Shown piece after piece: positions 1 through 13,166 of a DNA stretch of 64,000 nucleotides. The stretch lies in assembly GCA_030141605.1 (NCBI GenBank), contig JAQGDQ010000002.1, forward strand, positions 2,636,001-2,700,000, in the 5' to 3' direction. Position numbers and translations under genes: made by a program. Below the pieces are notes generated by a model. The model did not search any database. It saw nothing but the letters and a program-made list of their open reading frames with translations, and had not been told where the DNA came from. Position 1 is the stretch's first letter, and each line of letters opens with the position of its first letter. The stretch is from Tubiluchus corallicola. Taxonomy: Eukaryota; Priapulida; Priapulimorpha; Priapulimorphida; Tubiluchidae.

Positions 1-3000
1 AACAACTGAGAAATACATTATGCAAAGTATATTTAAAAATAAATATTTTTCCTAAACATTAATATGTGATTAAAATTATTAAAAGTATAAGAAATAATGA
101 ATAATTAATTCATTCACTGAAGTTGCATGATTATGTTACTTAACGGCTGTTTCAGTTAGGAGAGTAGGTTTTTATTGAAATTTTGAATGAGCTGCTTTAA
201 AAACATCATTATGTAAAATAACATTTGTCTGAACTAACAGCTCAATTAAAGCAAAACCGGACTCAATCAGAAACTGCATGTCAAAACAATCTAATCTTTA
301 AAATATTGAAAGGAAACATACTATTTTTTTTCAAATATGACTTGCGTGAAAGAATTATTACCACACAAACACAATTTCACGTTTGCGCCACAAGTTCTTC
401 GCTGTTACATGCACCATCTATTAGCTAGTTAGACGGGCACTAGCATCTTCATTTCGGAAACGCATTGCACAAAAAACAGGTGCTGTACCGCTCAGTTCAG
501 ATGCGTTAGTTTGTGACAAACTACACATGTTCGACAGCTCATGCGTGAACACAGCGGTAAATTTGAAATTTGAATTTTTATCTTAAAATTTGCCTAGTTT
601 TAGTACAACGCACTGAAACTCTTACAGTAGCACTGTACTTCAGTTTTCTCTTTCACAAACACGTGCAACACACTCGTGGAATATTTTTGCTGTTGAAAAT
701 CATGTTAGTTTGTGATGTTATCAATAGTTGGGCTTGCCTGTCTTTAATTAGGTTTTTAAACTATTATTTAATTATCTATTATTTAAAGAAATGCTTTGGC
801 ATTATTAATTGTGTTAAAATGTATACTTTTTATCATACTTGAAAATGGGGTGGCATGTGAAAAATCATCCTGTCTTCCTTTAAATATTAATTTTTTTTGT
901 AGTAACAAAAAATCGAGAGGTTATTAAACAATTGAGTAGTGAGTACACCCTGACATAAATTTAACATAGGTACAAGTTTATCCTTGGCAGTCTAAACTCG
1001 CTTACTGTATTTGTAAAATTTGACCAAGAAAAATGTTTTTCATTCTAAATTATTACATAGTCAAAACAATAAAAGCCGTGATGAATGAAAAATGTGTGTT
1101 ATCAACTTTTATGAAATGAGTGCAGAACGTCTCTGGCGCTACTCTTGCATTGTTTGTGAAAAGTGTACTCTTCTCATTCGATTGACTGTTAAATGTATTA
1201 ATATCAGCTTGTTTCTATTTTGAAAATTCAATGTTTTTCTATTTTACCTTGTATTAAAAATAATTTGGCCATTGTTTGTTGCTCGATCTGTTTGACTAGT
1301 GGTTATGTAACGTTAAAATATTTTAGATTGACACACTTAAGTGCTGGTACTTCAAAATGATGTATGATTAGAGCAATGAGTTACAGCGTATAAACATTCA
1401 CTGCCTCGCTGCCTATTCTTCAGCCAGGCTAGGATTGTGCTGCCATCTAGAATTCAACTTTGAAGTTGTTCAGACTTACTAATTTTTATATTTTGCCCCT
1501 TCCTGTTCCATCAGTACCTATACCGTCCTCAGATAAATAAAGTACGTGTCTGTAACCCGTCTCAAGTTAAAGGTGGCAGATATTTCACTGGCCATTCAAT
1601 ATCTTCAACTATCGTTTCCCGTCCAGGAATGCCGCTACCGATTACTTTAAGTTACCAGTGATTGGTTGCCGCTATTCTTATAAATTATAGTTTCTGAATT
1701 TTCAAGCAAAACAGAAAATAAATAAATAAGCTACTTGACCGTTATTTGTGACAGACGAGAAACTGAGTATTTTGTTGCAAAGTTAAAAACTGAAAGGTAT
1801 GTAAAAGCAACAAAAAAAGAAAATAGAAGCAGTGAGTGTACCAAAAGTGTAACAGAATTTAATGCACTAATCACTGTTTAATGCCTAGACATGAATAAAT
1901 AACTTATTTTGCAACTAACATGCGCTGTATATATTACGTATTAAATATTAAATATTAGAAAGCAATTACGTATTCATGCGCCCACAACGAGATAGATGGA
2001 TATATTGTATAATTTTCGTAGCCAAAAATTCGATACACATTTGCTTTGTCCGGCTTTGCTTTTTGAAAATTGTGACGAGTTGCAAAAGTTGAATCGGAAT
2101 GATGCGTCAGATTTACTGGCGTCCAAGAATGTGCGACTTGAGCGTTTGCAACTATGGAAATAACTTCTCATTCGGGAACATATCCAGTAAGATATATACA
2201 TACAGTATTTCAAAAACATCTGTAAACAACAACTTGCTAGACCAAGTCTGCCTTGCGGATGTGTAAAATCTGCCTACCAAAAGGGTAGTTCAGAAGTTCC
2301 TGACTAGTTTCAGTTTCAATTTTCTTAGCAGCTAATTGAGACGATATTCATCTTGTAATCAACTCATACTCAATAATGGGGATTTTCCTGAGTCTGTTAT
2401 TGTCGTTGTTGTTGTCACTGTTGTTGTTTGTAGTGCCAGTATATTTGCTGATCTGAAAATTATAAATCTCTGTTGGATTTGTAATAATGACGTCTAATTT
2501 CATTATTCTCCGGGGCACAGTATTCTCCAAATTATCAGGTTTTTATCCTTTATATAAGTTTTTATCCTGCGCACCAAAAAATTGTACGTTCATACGAGGC
2601 ATCAAATTTTCGACGAGTTTCTGAACGCAAATATGTTTAGTGGTTGTGGTTGTTTCATATTTTTAATAGCTTCGCAAAAACAACTCGGGCAATTGTTTTC
2701 CATTCCAGAGGTTGTGAGTTCTACCACCAAAAATTTGTTTATTGGTTTTCTCCCAACCATGCAGACGTATCAGTGTAAAAGTAGGGTAAGATGTCGGCTG
2801 ATCCGACGTTCTCGCCTATGCCGTTTCACAAGGCTTTCCCATCACTATTACTAATGGGTTAATAAAAAATCAGTGAATCAGACAGAGTCTGTGCCACGTT
2901 TTTTCACCTTACAGATATTGTATTAACACGTACACGTTTCCCCTATCGGTATTCATTTATTTCTTGGCCAGCTGGATAGACGAATGGCTTTGCACATTTA

Positions 3001-3317
3001 TACGTAGTTGCAGGATCAAAGCAGATTAGCGTGTCAGTAGATGTCTTTCCCATAGCCACCATTAAAAACAAGAAATTTTTCGTTCACCTGCATCTTTCGA
3101 GGGTAAAGATAGCCTTGCTAGCTTGCCTAAAACTGAAAAAAATTGCATAACTGAATTTGATGTGAATCCAATTCAACGGGAATAATAATTTTCACTCGTA
3201 GAAATTAGTAAAAATTTATCTATTAGATTGCAGTTGACTACAGTGAGCGGAGGAGTGGAGTATCGTACAGGGGTTTCTAATTGGCGTCGTGCATTCAAAT
3301 ATTCATCGTCGTCGTAC
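1..3317. other. AT-rich intergenic, no gene seen
   Basis: No open frame here shows protein-like composition or flanking splice signals, and no RNA gene was recognised. Short frames near 570, 2200 and 2582 look like chance openings in AT-rich DNA. Confidence 0.5.
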
Positions 3318-3319
3318 TC

Positions 3320-3414
<95 letters not shown>

Positions 3415-3444
3415 CTCTCTCTCTCTCCCTCCTCTCTCCCCCTC
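3318..3444. repeat. (CT)n microsatellite
   Basis: A nearly pure CT dinucleotide run of about 90 bases grades into CCTCTCTC interruptions. The apparent Ser-Leu open frames across it are artefacts of the repeat. Confidence 0.97.
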
Positions 3445-3930
3445 AGCTCTTGCCTTTTTTTCTTTTCACTTTTTTTGTCTATTCGACACCTCTTCGTTTA
3501 TGTCTTCCACTCTTCCCACCATTTCATTTGCATGCATTCAACGGATATCTCCATTCAGAAATTTCGCTGAGCAGAGCGAGTTTGTAATTAAAATAGAACA
3601 ATTGTATTTAGTTGAGGCAAAGACATGCTGCGCCGATTACGCCATATATTGCGAACGTCTAGTATTTACACTCAAAGCAATTTAACTTGTACAAAAACGC
3701 CTGTATCTTTTCTCCTTATTAGACAGTTTGAATAATAAGTGAATTGGTGCTCAAACATAATTAGAAATGAATACAGTGCAAACTGCAGATATTCCTCACA
3801 GACAGAGGCCGCCATTATTAAACTGTTTCTGCACAAATAAAAAAGCATCGTATGCATATAGAGATGTGTAAAGTGTGCTTACAAGTTTTGTTGGTCAGCG
3901 TGCCAGGTCAGGGGGTAGTTTCCTATTCGT

Positions 3931-3937
3931 TATAAAG
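3931..3937 (+). promoter_or_regulatory. TATA box of locus A
   Basis: TATAAAG lies about 30 bases before the likely transcription start of a non-coding exon that ends at a strong donor (ACG|GTAAG). The same TATAAAG word occurs at the matching position upstream of gene E (37001). Assigned by position and sequence only. Confidence 0.5.
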
Positions 3938-3959
3938 ATCCACTGACCAACCATGGCGT

Positions 3960-4039
3960 CAGTTACTGGTGTAGTTTGGATTTGTTACAGTCTCAAAAAA
4001 GCTGTTGTTGTTGGATAACCGCAGTGACTCATAAACACG
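3960..4039 (+). other. Putative non-coding exon 1 of locus A
   Basis: This stretch runs from about 25-30 bases after a TATA box to a good splice donor at 4040. The next acceptor (TTTTTCAG, ending 4595) opens the exon holding the start codon, with 18 bases of leader. The 5' end is an estimate. Confidence 0.45.
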
Positions 4040-4613
4040 GTAAGATTAAATTTTAAGAACCATTATAATTTAAATTTATTAACTGTACTTAGTTAATTAC
4101 TATGTAAGAAATGAAATTATGCCTATTTTCTATTCAATAAATTCCTCAGATGGACATGATTTTGCGATGTTACTTGTTAATCAGTGGCGCATTTTGTAGC
4201 TAAATCTCAATGTAGTTCAGTATTTGGCAATGTAAAACGTGTAGCTTATATCTTGGTATGTTTTTGCCATTGATTTGTTACGTAGAGTTTTAAGTGCGAG
4301 ATGCCAAATCATCGAGAAAATGCTAAATAATTGACAAAAAAGAAAATAGAATAATTCTCGGTCAGTTACTTTTCAAATTCTATAAGTTTGATCATTATTA
4401 TCGCTCACAGCTGATCACTTCCGACTATAGTGCCTGTAAATCTCTAATGTTGTAAGATTAGATGTGAGTAATGTTTCATTCTTTATAAGGGGATGGGCGC
4501 TATGTCGAACAGAGGTCAAATAAAAATTGCATTGTTAATATATTATTATAGCTAAGTACAAAACATCCGCATGATTCTTTCTGACTCTTTTTCAGGGCAA
4601 TTGACAGGAGATC

Positions 4614-7600
4614 ATGAACAAGCTTCTGTTCTGCTCAACCGTGGGAGCCGCATTGGTGAGTTTTTTTTATTTCGATACCCAGCTAGGATTCAGCACCGGC
4701 CACATTGCCTACTTACTTTGATTGTGGCGGGACGCGAATCTAGGTGTTTATCAATGGTTGGCCTCTACAATGAGGCAATGAATGCGCAATAGTGTCTTAG
4801 TTAATTGGGAATACCTACATCACCTGAACAGGGCCTAGAATCAGTTTTCAAATCTCTTATCTATTTTCTAACTAAACTCGCAATTACTTGAAGTTACAGC
4901 TAAACAGACACAGTGACTATTGGGCTATATCCCTTACCCCAATTATTTTACCTGACGAAATGCTTTACTGTCTTTTTGCAACAGTAAAAAATGAAAAATG
5001 GAATGCAGCTTTCATAAAATCTTAGGAAGAAGTATTTCTTTGTATACTTAAAAAATGTGTGTTAATCAGTTATGAGCTACTATCCAATTATATTAAATTA
5101 TATGCTTCTCTTGTTATGTTGTAATTAACATATTTGCTGCAAACATGACCTATCCACCCTGTGATTTAATTTTTAATGAAGTTCATTTACTAAAAAATAA
5201 AATGGAAGAAACTGCCAAGATTTTTGCACTACGTCCACAATTTTGCCCAACTTCGCAACCAATGTAGATACTGAACCGAGTTCAGTCTTAGTACGGCTTC
5301 GTCTCACTAGTATGGTTTGAAAAAATCATAATTTCAAATTAAAATCGCCTGAAACCTAAGTTAAATGATTTTACTTTTTACATAATAAATTTATGAATCT
5401 AATATAAACTTACTTTTAGCATAAGCTTATGAAAAAATATATCAATGTTGACTTGAAAAGAGGCAAAAAATAAAAATAATAGTTCATAAACTGACTGTGA
5501 GATATTTATATATAAAACAAATGTGGCTTTTTTGTTTGCGTGAGATATTTCCGATACGTTGATTTACTAATGATGATTAATGTAATTATCTGACCGCCCA
5601 ATAGGCGAAATTTAACATTTATAGAGAAATTATATCTTTTCGTAGTTCGGAGTCAGTTAGCCAATTAACTCGTTTTTTGTAAGTAATCAGACTCCACTAA
5701 TTCGTGTCTTTGTAACTGGTCTGACTCCACTAATCCAGAAACCGTTGATTCGTCAGACTCACTAGCCCAAACTTGGTGGCTTCATTAATTCGAATTCTAA
5801 GTTGGCCAATCTGTCAGGCCCAGAAACCGTTAATAGCTAATCCAGACGTAGCTAATTTGCATCCTGTAAATATGGAAGTCACTGATATGACTTTGATATT
5901 TTTGCCTTTTTCGTCCCACTCGACTGAATTTCATTAATCCAGACTGTGACTGTGCCGACTCAGGATTTTATAATTTAAACATTAATAACGCTTTTTCATT
6001 GCAGATTGCTGTGGTGCTATGTCAAGGCTATGGACATGGCCGAGGCGGTTATGGCAGACACGGGGGTGGTTACGGTGATCATGGAGGTGGTTATGGCGGC
6101 GGTGGCGGTGGCTATGGTCATGATGTAGGTTATGGAGGTCATGGAGGCAATAGTGGTTCCTGGGGGAAATATGGCGTAAGTGCAACTGTTTACAATGTTT
6201 TGTATCACTATATATTGGTGTTCTTACACTCATTCCTTGAATGTGCTTCTGATGTCTGGGCTTTCTACAACGTTTATACTTTTTCGCATTGTGCCACTGG
6301 ATGACGCTACCATCTGTGAATTCGCGTAAAGCAAACGCTGTATGAACTTGTTTCGCTGTGCCAGAAGTTAGTTCGTTAATTTGCGTGCTGATTACAGTTT
6401 TCAAAAATACTCACATAAAGAGCGATTTTTCTCGTTTCACCTGAATATTTGTACCTATACAGCTTTTCAATCAAAAGTAATATCTGTCAGCCTGACTTTA
6501 GGCATATTCATCCGTTGATTAATCTCCTAAACTAATCAGTAGGCCTAATGAAAATTAAATTATGTCGAGCAGAGCATTTTAAACTATCGTATAAGCTTAG
6601 ATGGCGTTTTTATATGCCGAAGAAGTTTAATTAACGTCTTGTATAAAGCCAAGTCTCGGTCAGCTGAACTGCTATTATATTTTTCGCTGTATGAACTCCG
6701 ACAGAATGTCGCTATTTTTTAGTTTACTGTCACTAAAACTACTTTTTTGCTGATTTATTTTCTTTTTTCAAAATGTTTTATTATTTGTAAATCACCACAT
6801 AATCGTTAAACTTACCAATTTATCATATAGTTTATCATAGTTAATTGTTCATTTACCAGTTAATTATTAAATACGCAAAGCAGTTAACTTCACATAGGTG
6901 TATAATTGGTCAGTTAAATCGGCCTGTTAACAATACTGTACCATAAACTGCAAGATAGTAAAATAACATATTCGTAAGTTGACCTTATTTTTAACTTCCA
7001 ACTTCTGTTTTAACGTAAATAACAGCAGCCTCGCAAACTGCTTTGGAGCAGAACACAAATTACCAACTGCAGCGAAACAAAGCATGGCTTATTTTTCTTA
7101 AACGCGGGTGTTATTTTGGAATCGCATATCCCAAATTAGACAAATTTAAGCCATTATCTTATTATGTTTGTGAACTCGTAGGTTAAATGTGGTAGCTAAC
7201 AAAAACTAGGAAGTGCAAAGGAGCAAGTTACATAGACGGCTTACTTTTCCTAAACTACAGATCTACTTTGCAGATATTCTGAATAAGGCTAATTTAAATC
7301 ATTATCTAATTATGATTCTGTACCACCACAGTCAAGGTTAAAAGTACGTAACTATAACTATTGTTTCGGGAAGTATACAAGGCAACTTGTTCTACTAAAC
7401 TTTGTGTGAATAGGTGAATAGTTTTTGTGATATGTACGCGCGCATGACATTCACAAAACTTAAATTTGCTTCAAACAATTAAGGCCTGTTAAGTATATGC
7501 ATTATTTAATTAGACCATTAGTCCTGAAAAGTTGTACATTATACACGCACTATAAAATAGTAATAGCGAGCGCTCATTTACTTACCAAAACCAATCATTA

Positions 7601-9051
7601 TACTGATATTGAAGTACTTTGTTTCGTTCTAACTTTAACTTTAGAAAGAACTGTTCATTCTTACATCTAACATTTCGTGAGCCTGGAATATCTAATCCAG
7701 TAGTTGTTAAACTAACACTACCCGCTGTACACGGCCTATGAGAGGTGTTCATAAGGTCACCGAGACCATCAAGTATAGAACTGCCAAGTATAATAAAACT
7801 ACATATAATATATAATATAGTGACATATTTTACCGAATTACTTTGGAATCCTGGTTTTGCGGACTTGTCGAAAGCCTGTTACCTGGACGTACATAATCAT
7901 GTCTTACGGTCAAGGTCAATCGTTATTTTTATTCAGGCTTCCAAATGAAAATTGGAAACTGCATCTTTCACGATCACATTTTGCTATGAAATTATCGAAA
8001 AGTTAAACGAAGCTTTTTATTTTTCTGTCGAGCGAATGTACCTTGAACACGAAATGGCATTGCTTAGCAGACTGAAAAATCACGCAATAGAGTATAAGAA
8101 TCCAGCTTTGAATTAAGTTTTGCAAATCAGTTTACATTCTGCATGCAAATATGCGGTGGTTGCAGCTTTTTCTAAGGGCGCCTCCGTTTTTTCTCGGATG
8201 ATGTAGCATCATGATGATTGGCACAAGTACTGGAAGAAGGAAAATTATAACCGCTACGGCCAGAAGTACGACGGCGGCGGTAAAGGCAATGTAATACTAT
8301 ACGGCAAAGCCAGCAAGAACAAGGGGAAAGGAAACTTCTACTTCAGTAAGGGAAAAGGTAAGCGAAAGTGTTTTTTGAACATTTTAACGAATGATTTGTG
8401 TTTAAAGTTATATCAGTTGTATGACCTTTCTCGCAGACTACAATGGCGCAACGAATTAGATCTGTTTATTGTGGTATTAGTTACGCAGCTGTTAATTGAC
8501 ATGGTTTAAAGTAAAAAAAACAGACAAATTTTTGCTTATAAGAAAATATTCTTACAAGTTCTGTTTCTTGCCTTTTATTTTTCAAAGTTGTAACTTTTTT
8601 TCGCTCACGCACAGAAAAAACACCTTTGTATTTTAACGACACCTCATAACATGGCACCAGGCCTCCTAAAGGAATTTAAGCGACACTAAATTTTTTTGCG
8701 CGAAAATAATCCCCGATCTAGTTTGGAAACCTTACATTTTTACCTATAGTTCCCGATCTTGCGTCACTTCCACTATGTGAGCAATTTCTAAAGCATAACG
8801 AAACTGTTCCGTCTTAGACCACTGCGCCACCTCCGCATTACCTAGAGTATTTAATTAGTGCTAACAACACGCATTCTTTAGGTAAATATTTCTACGATAA
8901 CTACCACAAAGATAATGGAGGAAAGAAATACTATGAAGACAAAGGGTACAAATCCATGCATAAAGGAAGAGGGTATCATGATGGGAAGGGAAACAAGCAT
9001 GGCAAAGGACAATACGGAAACTATCACAAATATTACGCAATGGAGCACTAA
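4614..9051 (+). CDS. Secreted Gly-rich protein with Lys/Gly/Tyr (GGKG-DKGG) domain, locus A
   Basis: Four coding exons: 4614-4655, 6005-6175, 8207-8357 and 8882-9051. All junctions are GT-AG and phases agree (0, 0, 1), giving 177 residues. Exon 1 encodes MNKLLFCSTVGAAL and exon 2 opens with IAVVLCQGYG, so the signal peptide is split by the first intron and is probably cleaved before QGYG. Exon 2 then encodes about 50 residues of GGYG and GGGYG repeats with His. Exons 3 and 4 encode the cluster domain: GGGKGNVILYGK, FYFSKGKGKYFYDNYH, DNGGKKYYEDKG, ending in QYGNYHKYYAMEH. The protein is presumably extracellular, and its Tyr, Lys and Gly content recalls matrix or adhesive proteins, but I recognise no named family. 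The intron before exon 4 carries a degenerate tRNA-like SINE. A possible poly(A) signal lies far downstream at 9911. Confidence 0.85.
5640..5840 (+). repeat. Degenerate short direct repeats in intron 2 of locus A
   Basis: Variants of CAGACTCCACTAATTCG and of CAGAAACCGTTAAT or CAGAAACCGTTGAT recur several times within about 200 bases. The copies are too diverged to define a clean unit. Confidence 0.4.
8705..8840 (-). repeat. tRNA-derived SINE remnant
   Basis: On the minus strand the sequence begins GCGGAGGTGGCGCAGTGG, which carries a good Pol III A box (TGGCGCAGTGG) in a tRNA-like 5' end. It is followed by a much weaker B-box-like GATCGGGAACT and no tRNA fold. It lies in the last intron of locus A, antisense to the gene. 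Confidence 0.45.
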
Positions 9052-10409
9052 GTCTTGTGAACTTTCTGCCACTATCGTCAGAAGAGACGATAATAATTGT
9101 TTGAGTAGTCATATATCATTTATATAAAAAGTTTTACTTTCCCCGTGTTTAATATTTTTCAACCTTTTGGTTTACGAAAACCATTGCAGATGTAATTAAT
9201 TCGGCTAAAAAATTCGTACTCATATGACAAACGATTGGGATTGGGTTATTTATAATGGGGCCGTTTCATATTTGCAACTTGTTGTAATTACTGTGAAAAA
9301 CAAAATAATCAATTACGTACGTTTTAAAAGTTAGATTAACCTAATGCAGATAAAAAGAAGCTGGGTGAAACTTCACTGAAATTTTGGTGAAAAGTCTTAG
9401 AAAAGATGCCATGAGTTTGATGCAGACTGTTGTTGTCAAGATGATTAGTCATTGTTGTAAGGCGGAATTATTTTGTTGTTCAGTTAAAGTGTACGTGTTT
9501 TATCACACAATTTACATAAAGATGAATTTTTAACCGTAGATTGCATACTTCTCTGTTATTGTAAATTTCCGTTTGATAACAATTTACCATAATTTGTTAT
9601 ATATGTTCCTGTTAAACTTTATTTCGTCTAAAATACAAATTTTTGTTACAAAAAAATCATTTTGTTGCGTTTTTGACTAAGGTGTTACCAAAATAATAGT
9701 CTCAAAATTTCAGTAACTGAACGTTTAGGCAGTCATAACGAAATACTTACGTATGATGGTTTTATCATTTTACATTGTTACCGTGTTTATGTTTTCATCA
9801 TTTTTATCATCGATCATACTTTCTCTAATGATGATTCCTTTACGGCATTAACTAACGTAAGTATCTTTGCAATTTTATTTTTGTCTTTTACTTTTACTTT
9901 ATTTGTTTTAAATAAATGTTCAGTATGACGATTTAGTTTGAAGTAATTTCGTTGTAATCACTTATAGTCTCTAAACTGTTGCTTCAATTAATTAGTTTAA
10001 TAACATTTTTTAACTATAATATAGTAGTCCTGTATTGCATGATTAATCGTTCTTTTTACTCTTTTCACATGAATAATTTTGTTTGTTTCAACTTTTCTTA
10101 GACTTGACTAATTATCGCTAACCCCTCTAAACATTGAATCAAAAATAGAGGATTTTAATTAAATGCTTATTTAATAGTTATAATCAATATAGTCCTAACG
10201 AAAAATATCTTTGTTTGAGTTTCCAAAGGAGAAACTATTGTCATTGTTTGATTTTCTTTACCTAAGTAAGTTATAACTAAACTATAAGTTAAAATCTATA
10301 ATTGAAATTGTTGAAGTGCTTTGTATTTTAAGTGTAACACTTTTTGCGTTTCATTTTTATACGTAATAATTATCATGAAGAAAACCTCAGCTGATGTCTG
10401 TTTGTGCAG
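9052..10409. other. Interval between cassettes A and B
   Basis: This is AT-rich sequence with a possible AATAAA for locus A at 9911-9916. I searched it for a signal-peptide exon for cassette B. A hydrophobic frame near 9754 runs into a stop, and its nearby donor (about 9844) is in another frame that has no ATG. No convincing first exon is present. Confidence 0.5.
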
Positions 10410-11297
10410 AAATACTACAATCAACATTACTATGATCGAAAGGGAAAATACGATAAATACGAGGATAAAGCTGACTGGGGTGGAAAGGGAGATGTCTTCC
10501 TGAAAGGAAAAGAAAGCCATAACAAAGGGAAAGGCAAATTTTTCTTCAGCAAAGGCAAAGGTAAAGCCACAGCAAGACTGACATGAGTGTTAAATTTCTT
10601 GATTTTCTATGTTTCTTTAGATTGATAAGTTTTTTTTTCAAACGAAATACACTAAGATACTGCAAATTACAGCGATGTTTTCAGCTATTATATCACTTAA
10701 ATTTTACGATTTATTTTGGTTAATTTCCGTTCATTTCTTTGTGCAAGTTAGATATTAAGGATCGCCCAAAAATGAAAAAATACTTATTTCGGAGTATTTC
10801 AGCTTCTTCTGTGTGTTCACAGATTAGATTCATTAAGACAATATGGAGTTTTTTTTCTGAATAGAAGAGATAGAAATCAAATATAAAATTTGGTCAGTTA
10901 GTGTGAAAGCTGAGCAGAAAAAGATGAGAGAAAATGAGGGAGGAGAGAGAGAAAAAGAGAGAGGGAGAGAGAGCGACAGCGACAGCGAGAGCGATAGCGA
11001 GAGAGCAGAGAAAGGAGGAAGGGAGGGAAATGAAGAAAAGGAGCTATACAGCGTAACTTATTATAATATGTACATCAAATTGACTTTAATACCTAATGTG
11101 TTAATAACTGTTTCTGCAATATTACAGGAAAATATAACTATGACAATTACCATCAAGACAAGGGTGGGGAGAAGTATTACCTTGACAAGGGCTATCATAG
11201 CAAATATGGCGGCGATGGTTGGTTTCAAGGATCTGGAGAATGGCATAAAAAGGGCAATTACGGAGGCATGCACAAGTACTACAACCCACACGATTAG
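10410..11297 (+). CDS. Two-exon GGKG-DKGG domain cassette B (partial gene or alternative 3' end)
   Basis: Exons 10410-10560 (151 nt) and 11128-11297 (170 nt) join in phase 1 and encode 106 residues ending at TAG. They follow a clear acceptor (TTTGTGCAG) in phase 0. The order matches locus A: KYYNQHYYDRKGKY, WGGKGDVFLKGKESHN, KFFFSKGKGKYNYDNYHQ, DKGGEKYYLDKGYH, GSGEWHKKGNYGGMHKYY. Both exon lengths equal those of locus A exactly. No start codon or signal exon is visible upstream. The phase-0 donor of the Gly-rich exon ending at 6175 could feed this cassette, making a 177-residue isoform. Alternatively this is a tandem duplicate with an unseen first exon. An AATAAA at 11480-11485 supports its own transcript end. 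Confidence 0.8.
10925..11035 (+). repeat. Purine-rich (GA)n-like tract
   Basis: Imperfect GAGA repeats with GCGACA and GCGATA interruptions lie inside the intron of cassette B. The apparent charged, Glu-Arg-rich frame is repeat-derived. Confidence 0.85.
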
Positions 11298-11479
11298 AGA
11301 CGACAACATAATCACCCGATCTTCTAGACAGCGTGATCAGGAATTTTAACTGGTCTCTAATGTGCCACAATTTTATAACATCCCGTCTTTCCCATTTTCA
11401 ATTCACAACATTACACAACACCAACACCAACAGAGCGATTTCATTTGTTATAATTTTGGTGTAAAAATATCTTTGTTTT

Positions 11480-11485
11480 AATAAA
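11480..11485 (+). terminator. Poly(A) signal after cassette B
   Basis: AATAAA lies about 180 bases after the stop of cassette B, with T-rich sequence following. Confidence 0.5.
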
Positions 11486-12361
11486 TTTTATTATTCTGAC
11501 ATTTGTAGTTATGCGTTCTTGCCTTTTTGTCTTTAGTCTTTTTGCATCTTAACAAAAATAAGTCTATATTTGTTTAATACTATAAATACCATTTACGAAA
11601 TACTTTTTACAGTTGAATCCTTAGGAACAACATACCTCACCAGCTCTTTAAATTAACCATATCACTTTGAGGATCGTAATTAACGTTTACTATAGAAGTG
11701 CTTAAGTTGACTTGGCACTGAAGTGTTGTACTAAGAGCATGTTAATTACCTACAGCTGCCAGTAGCAAATCGCGTAAGCTAAGTTTTAGTTTTCAGCAAA
11801 TTTTAAAAGTTTTAGAAGGCAAACATTTTTTCTGTCAATGAACTCTTGAAATCATCACCAAAAAGGTGAATCACGACATCCGTTTGTGTGGCAACTCGTC
11901 TCAATGAACGAGATTTCCTCAAGGCAGTTTATTCACACTGAAGCAGGACGTCAGTTCGTTTGTCTTCTTTTAATTTGTTGCTGTATTTAGTATTTTTAAG
12001 CTTATTTTTGGAGTTGCCTCAACAATTGCTCTAAACACGCGTTTTCACGTGTAACAAAAACACAGAAGAAATGTCCTATAAAACTTTGAAGTTTCTATAG
12101 CATACCAAAAGGACACCAGCTTATAATGGTTCCTCTTTCTTATCAACTGATGCCACTACATTATAAATAATCTACAGTCAATGTTGTTTATCTACGAAAA
12201 AAGTTAGTGAACTGTTTGGAGCTAGTTTGCTTTCTTCGCTTGTATATAGAAATCCTCATTATCGCTTTAAGTGGAAATTGATAAAATACTGATGACGTTT
12301 TTTCTCTGAGTTATAGCCTTTATGTATAGCGTATTATGTAATTTGTGTATTTTTGCTCTAG
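11486..12361. other. Interval between cassettes B and C
   Basis: AT-rich with no convincing signal-peptide exon. The ATGs near 12126 and 12182 open short frames without donors. Confidence 0.5.
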
Positions 12362-13166
12362 CACTACGGCGGTTACCACCAGTATTACAAGAAGGGTTAT
12401 TATGATAAGTATGACCAGAAATATGATGCTGGTGGGAAGGGAAATGTTTACCTGCAAGGAAAAGAGAGCAAAAACAAGGGATACGGAAACTTCTACTTTA
12501 GCAAAGGAAAGGGTAAGGAAATGCGTCAAAAACATGCGCAAACGTCTAAAAAACATGACTAATTTGAACTTAATGGCAAACTACATAAAGAAGGAAAATG
12601 TTGAAAAGGTGCGACGTAAGTCATGTTTGACACAGACATTTCTGAATGTGTTTCTCCACTTAAGTGGGTGACTAACACTGATAGAGCATGCCGATCTGAA
12701 CATTAGACTGTGAATGTAATTAAAAACGCTCAAATGTTTAATTTGAAAAGCATTTACACTGTCCATATATGGCGCCTAGTTGACAGAAGCCGGCTCAAAC
12801 ACATATAAATCAGATTATCAATCTTTTGGTAAATTAAGAGACGCAACTATTGTTCAGTTTCTAACTAATCATCAACATCCTAAATATAGTCCGAAATTCA
12901 TGAGTTTTTTTAAATAATCCTAAGCGTTTATTAATTGTGTACAATTTAACATCCAGTTTCGGCTAACATGTGTACGATTTTCAGGTAAATATAATTACGA
13001 TAATCACCATGTGGACAAGGGTGGTCAGAAATATTACATTGACAACGGACACGGCTACAAGCATGCTGACAAGGGCTATTTCATGGGCGCCGGGGACTGG
13101 CATAAAAAGGGCAAATACGGTAATATGCACAAAGTCTACGGATTAAAAGAAGAGTATGAGAGATGA
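12362..13166 (+). CDS. Two-exon GGKG-DKGG domain cassette C (partial gene or alternative 3' end)
   Basis: Exons 12362-12512 (151 nt) and 12985-13166 (182 nt) join in phase 1 and encode 110 residues ending at TGA. The incoming acceptor (TTTTTGCTCTAG) is phase 0. Motifs in order are HYGGYHQYYKKGYYDKYDQK, AGGKGNVYLQGKESKN, NFYFSKGKGKYNYDNHH, DKGGQKYYIDNG, GAGDWHKKGKYGNMHKVYG, then a charged tail KEEYER. This is the third copy in line with A and B, with the same first-exon length and phases. The second exon is 12 nt longer, from an extended middle and tail. No start codon was found upstream, so the same choice applies as for B: an alternative end of locus A or a duplicated gene fragment. A poly(A) signal follows at 13523. 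Confidence 0.8.

Noticed and set aside
3228-3587. 119-codon Ser-Leu-rich open frame
   Set aside because: It is produced by the CT microsatellite.
4655-4800. tRNA-like or SINE-like GC-richer patch in intron 1 of locus A
   Set aside because: A weak resemblance to a B box only; no A box or tRNA fold could be supported.
5982-6404. 140-codon minus-strand His-rich frame
   Set aside because: It is the antisense shadow of the Gly-rich exon of locus A, which has signal peptide continuity and splice sites.
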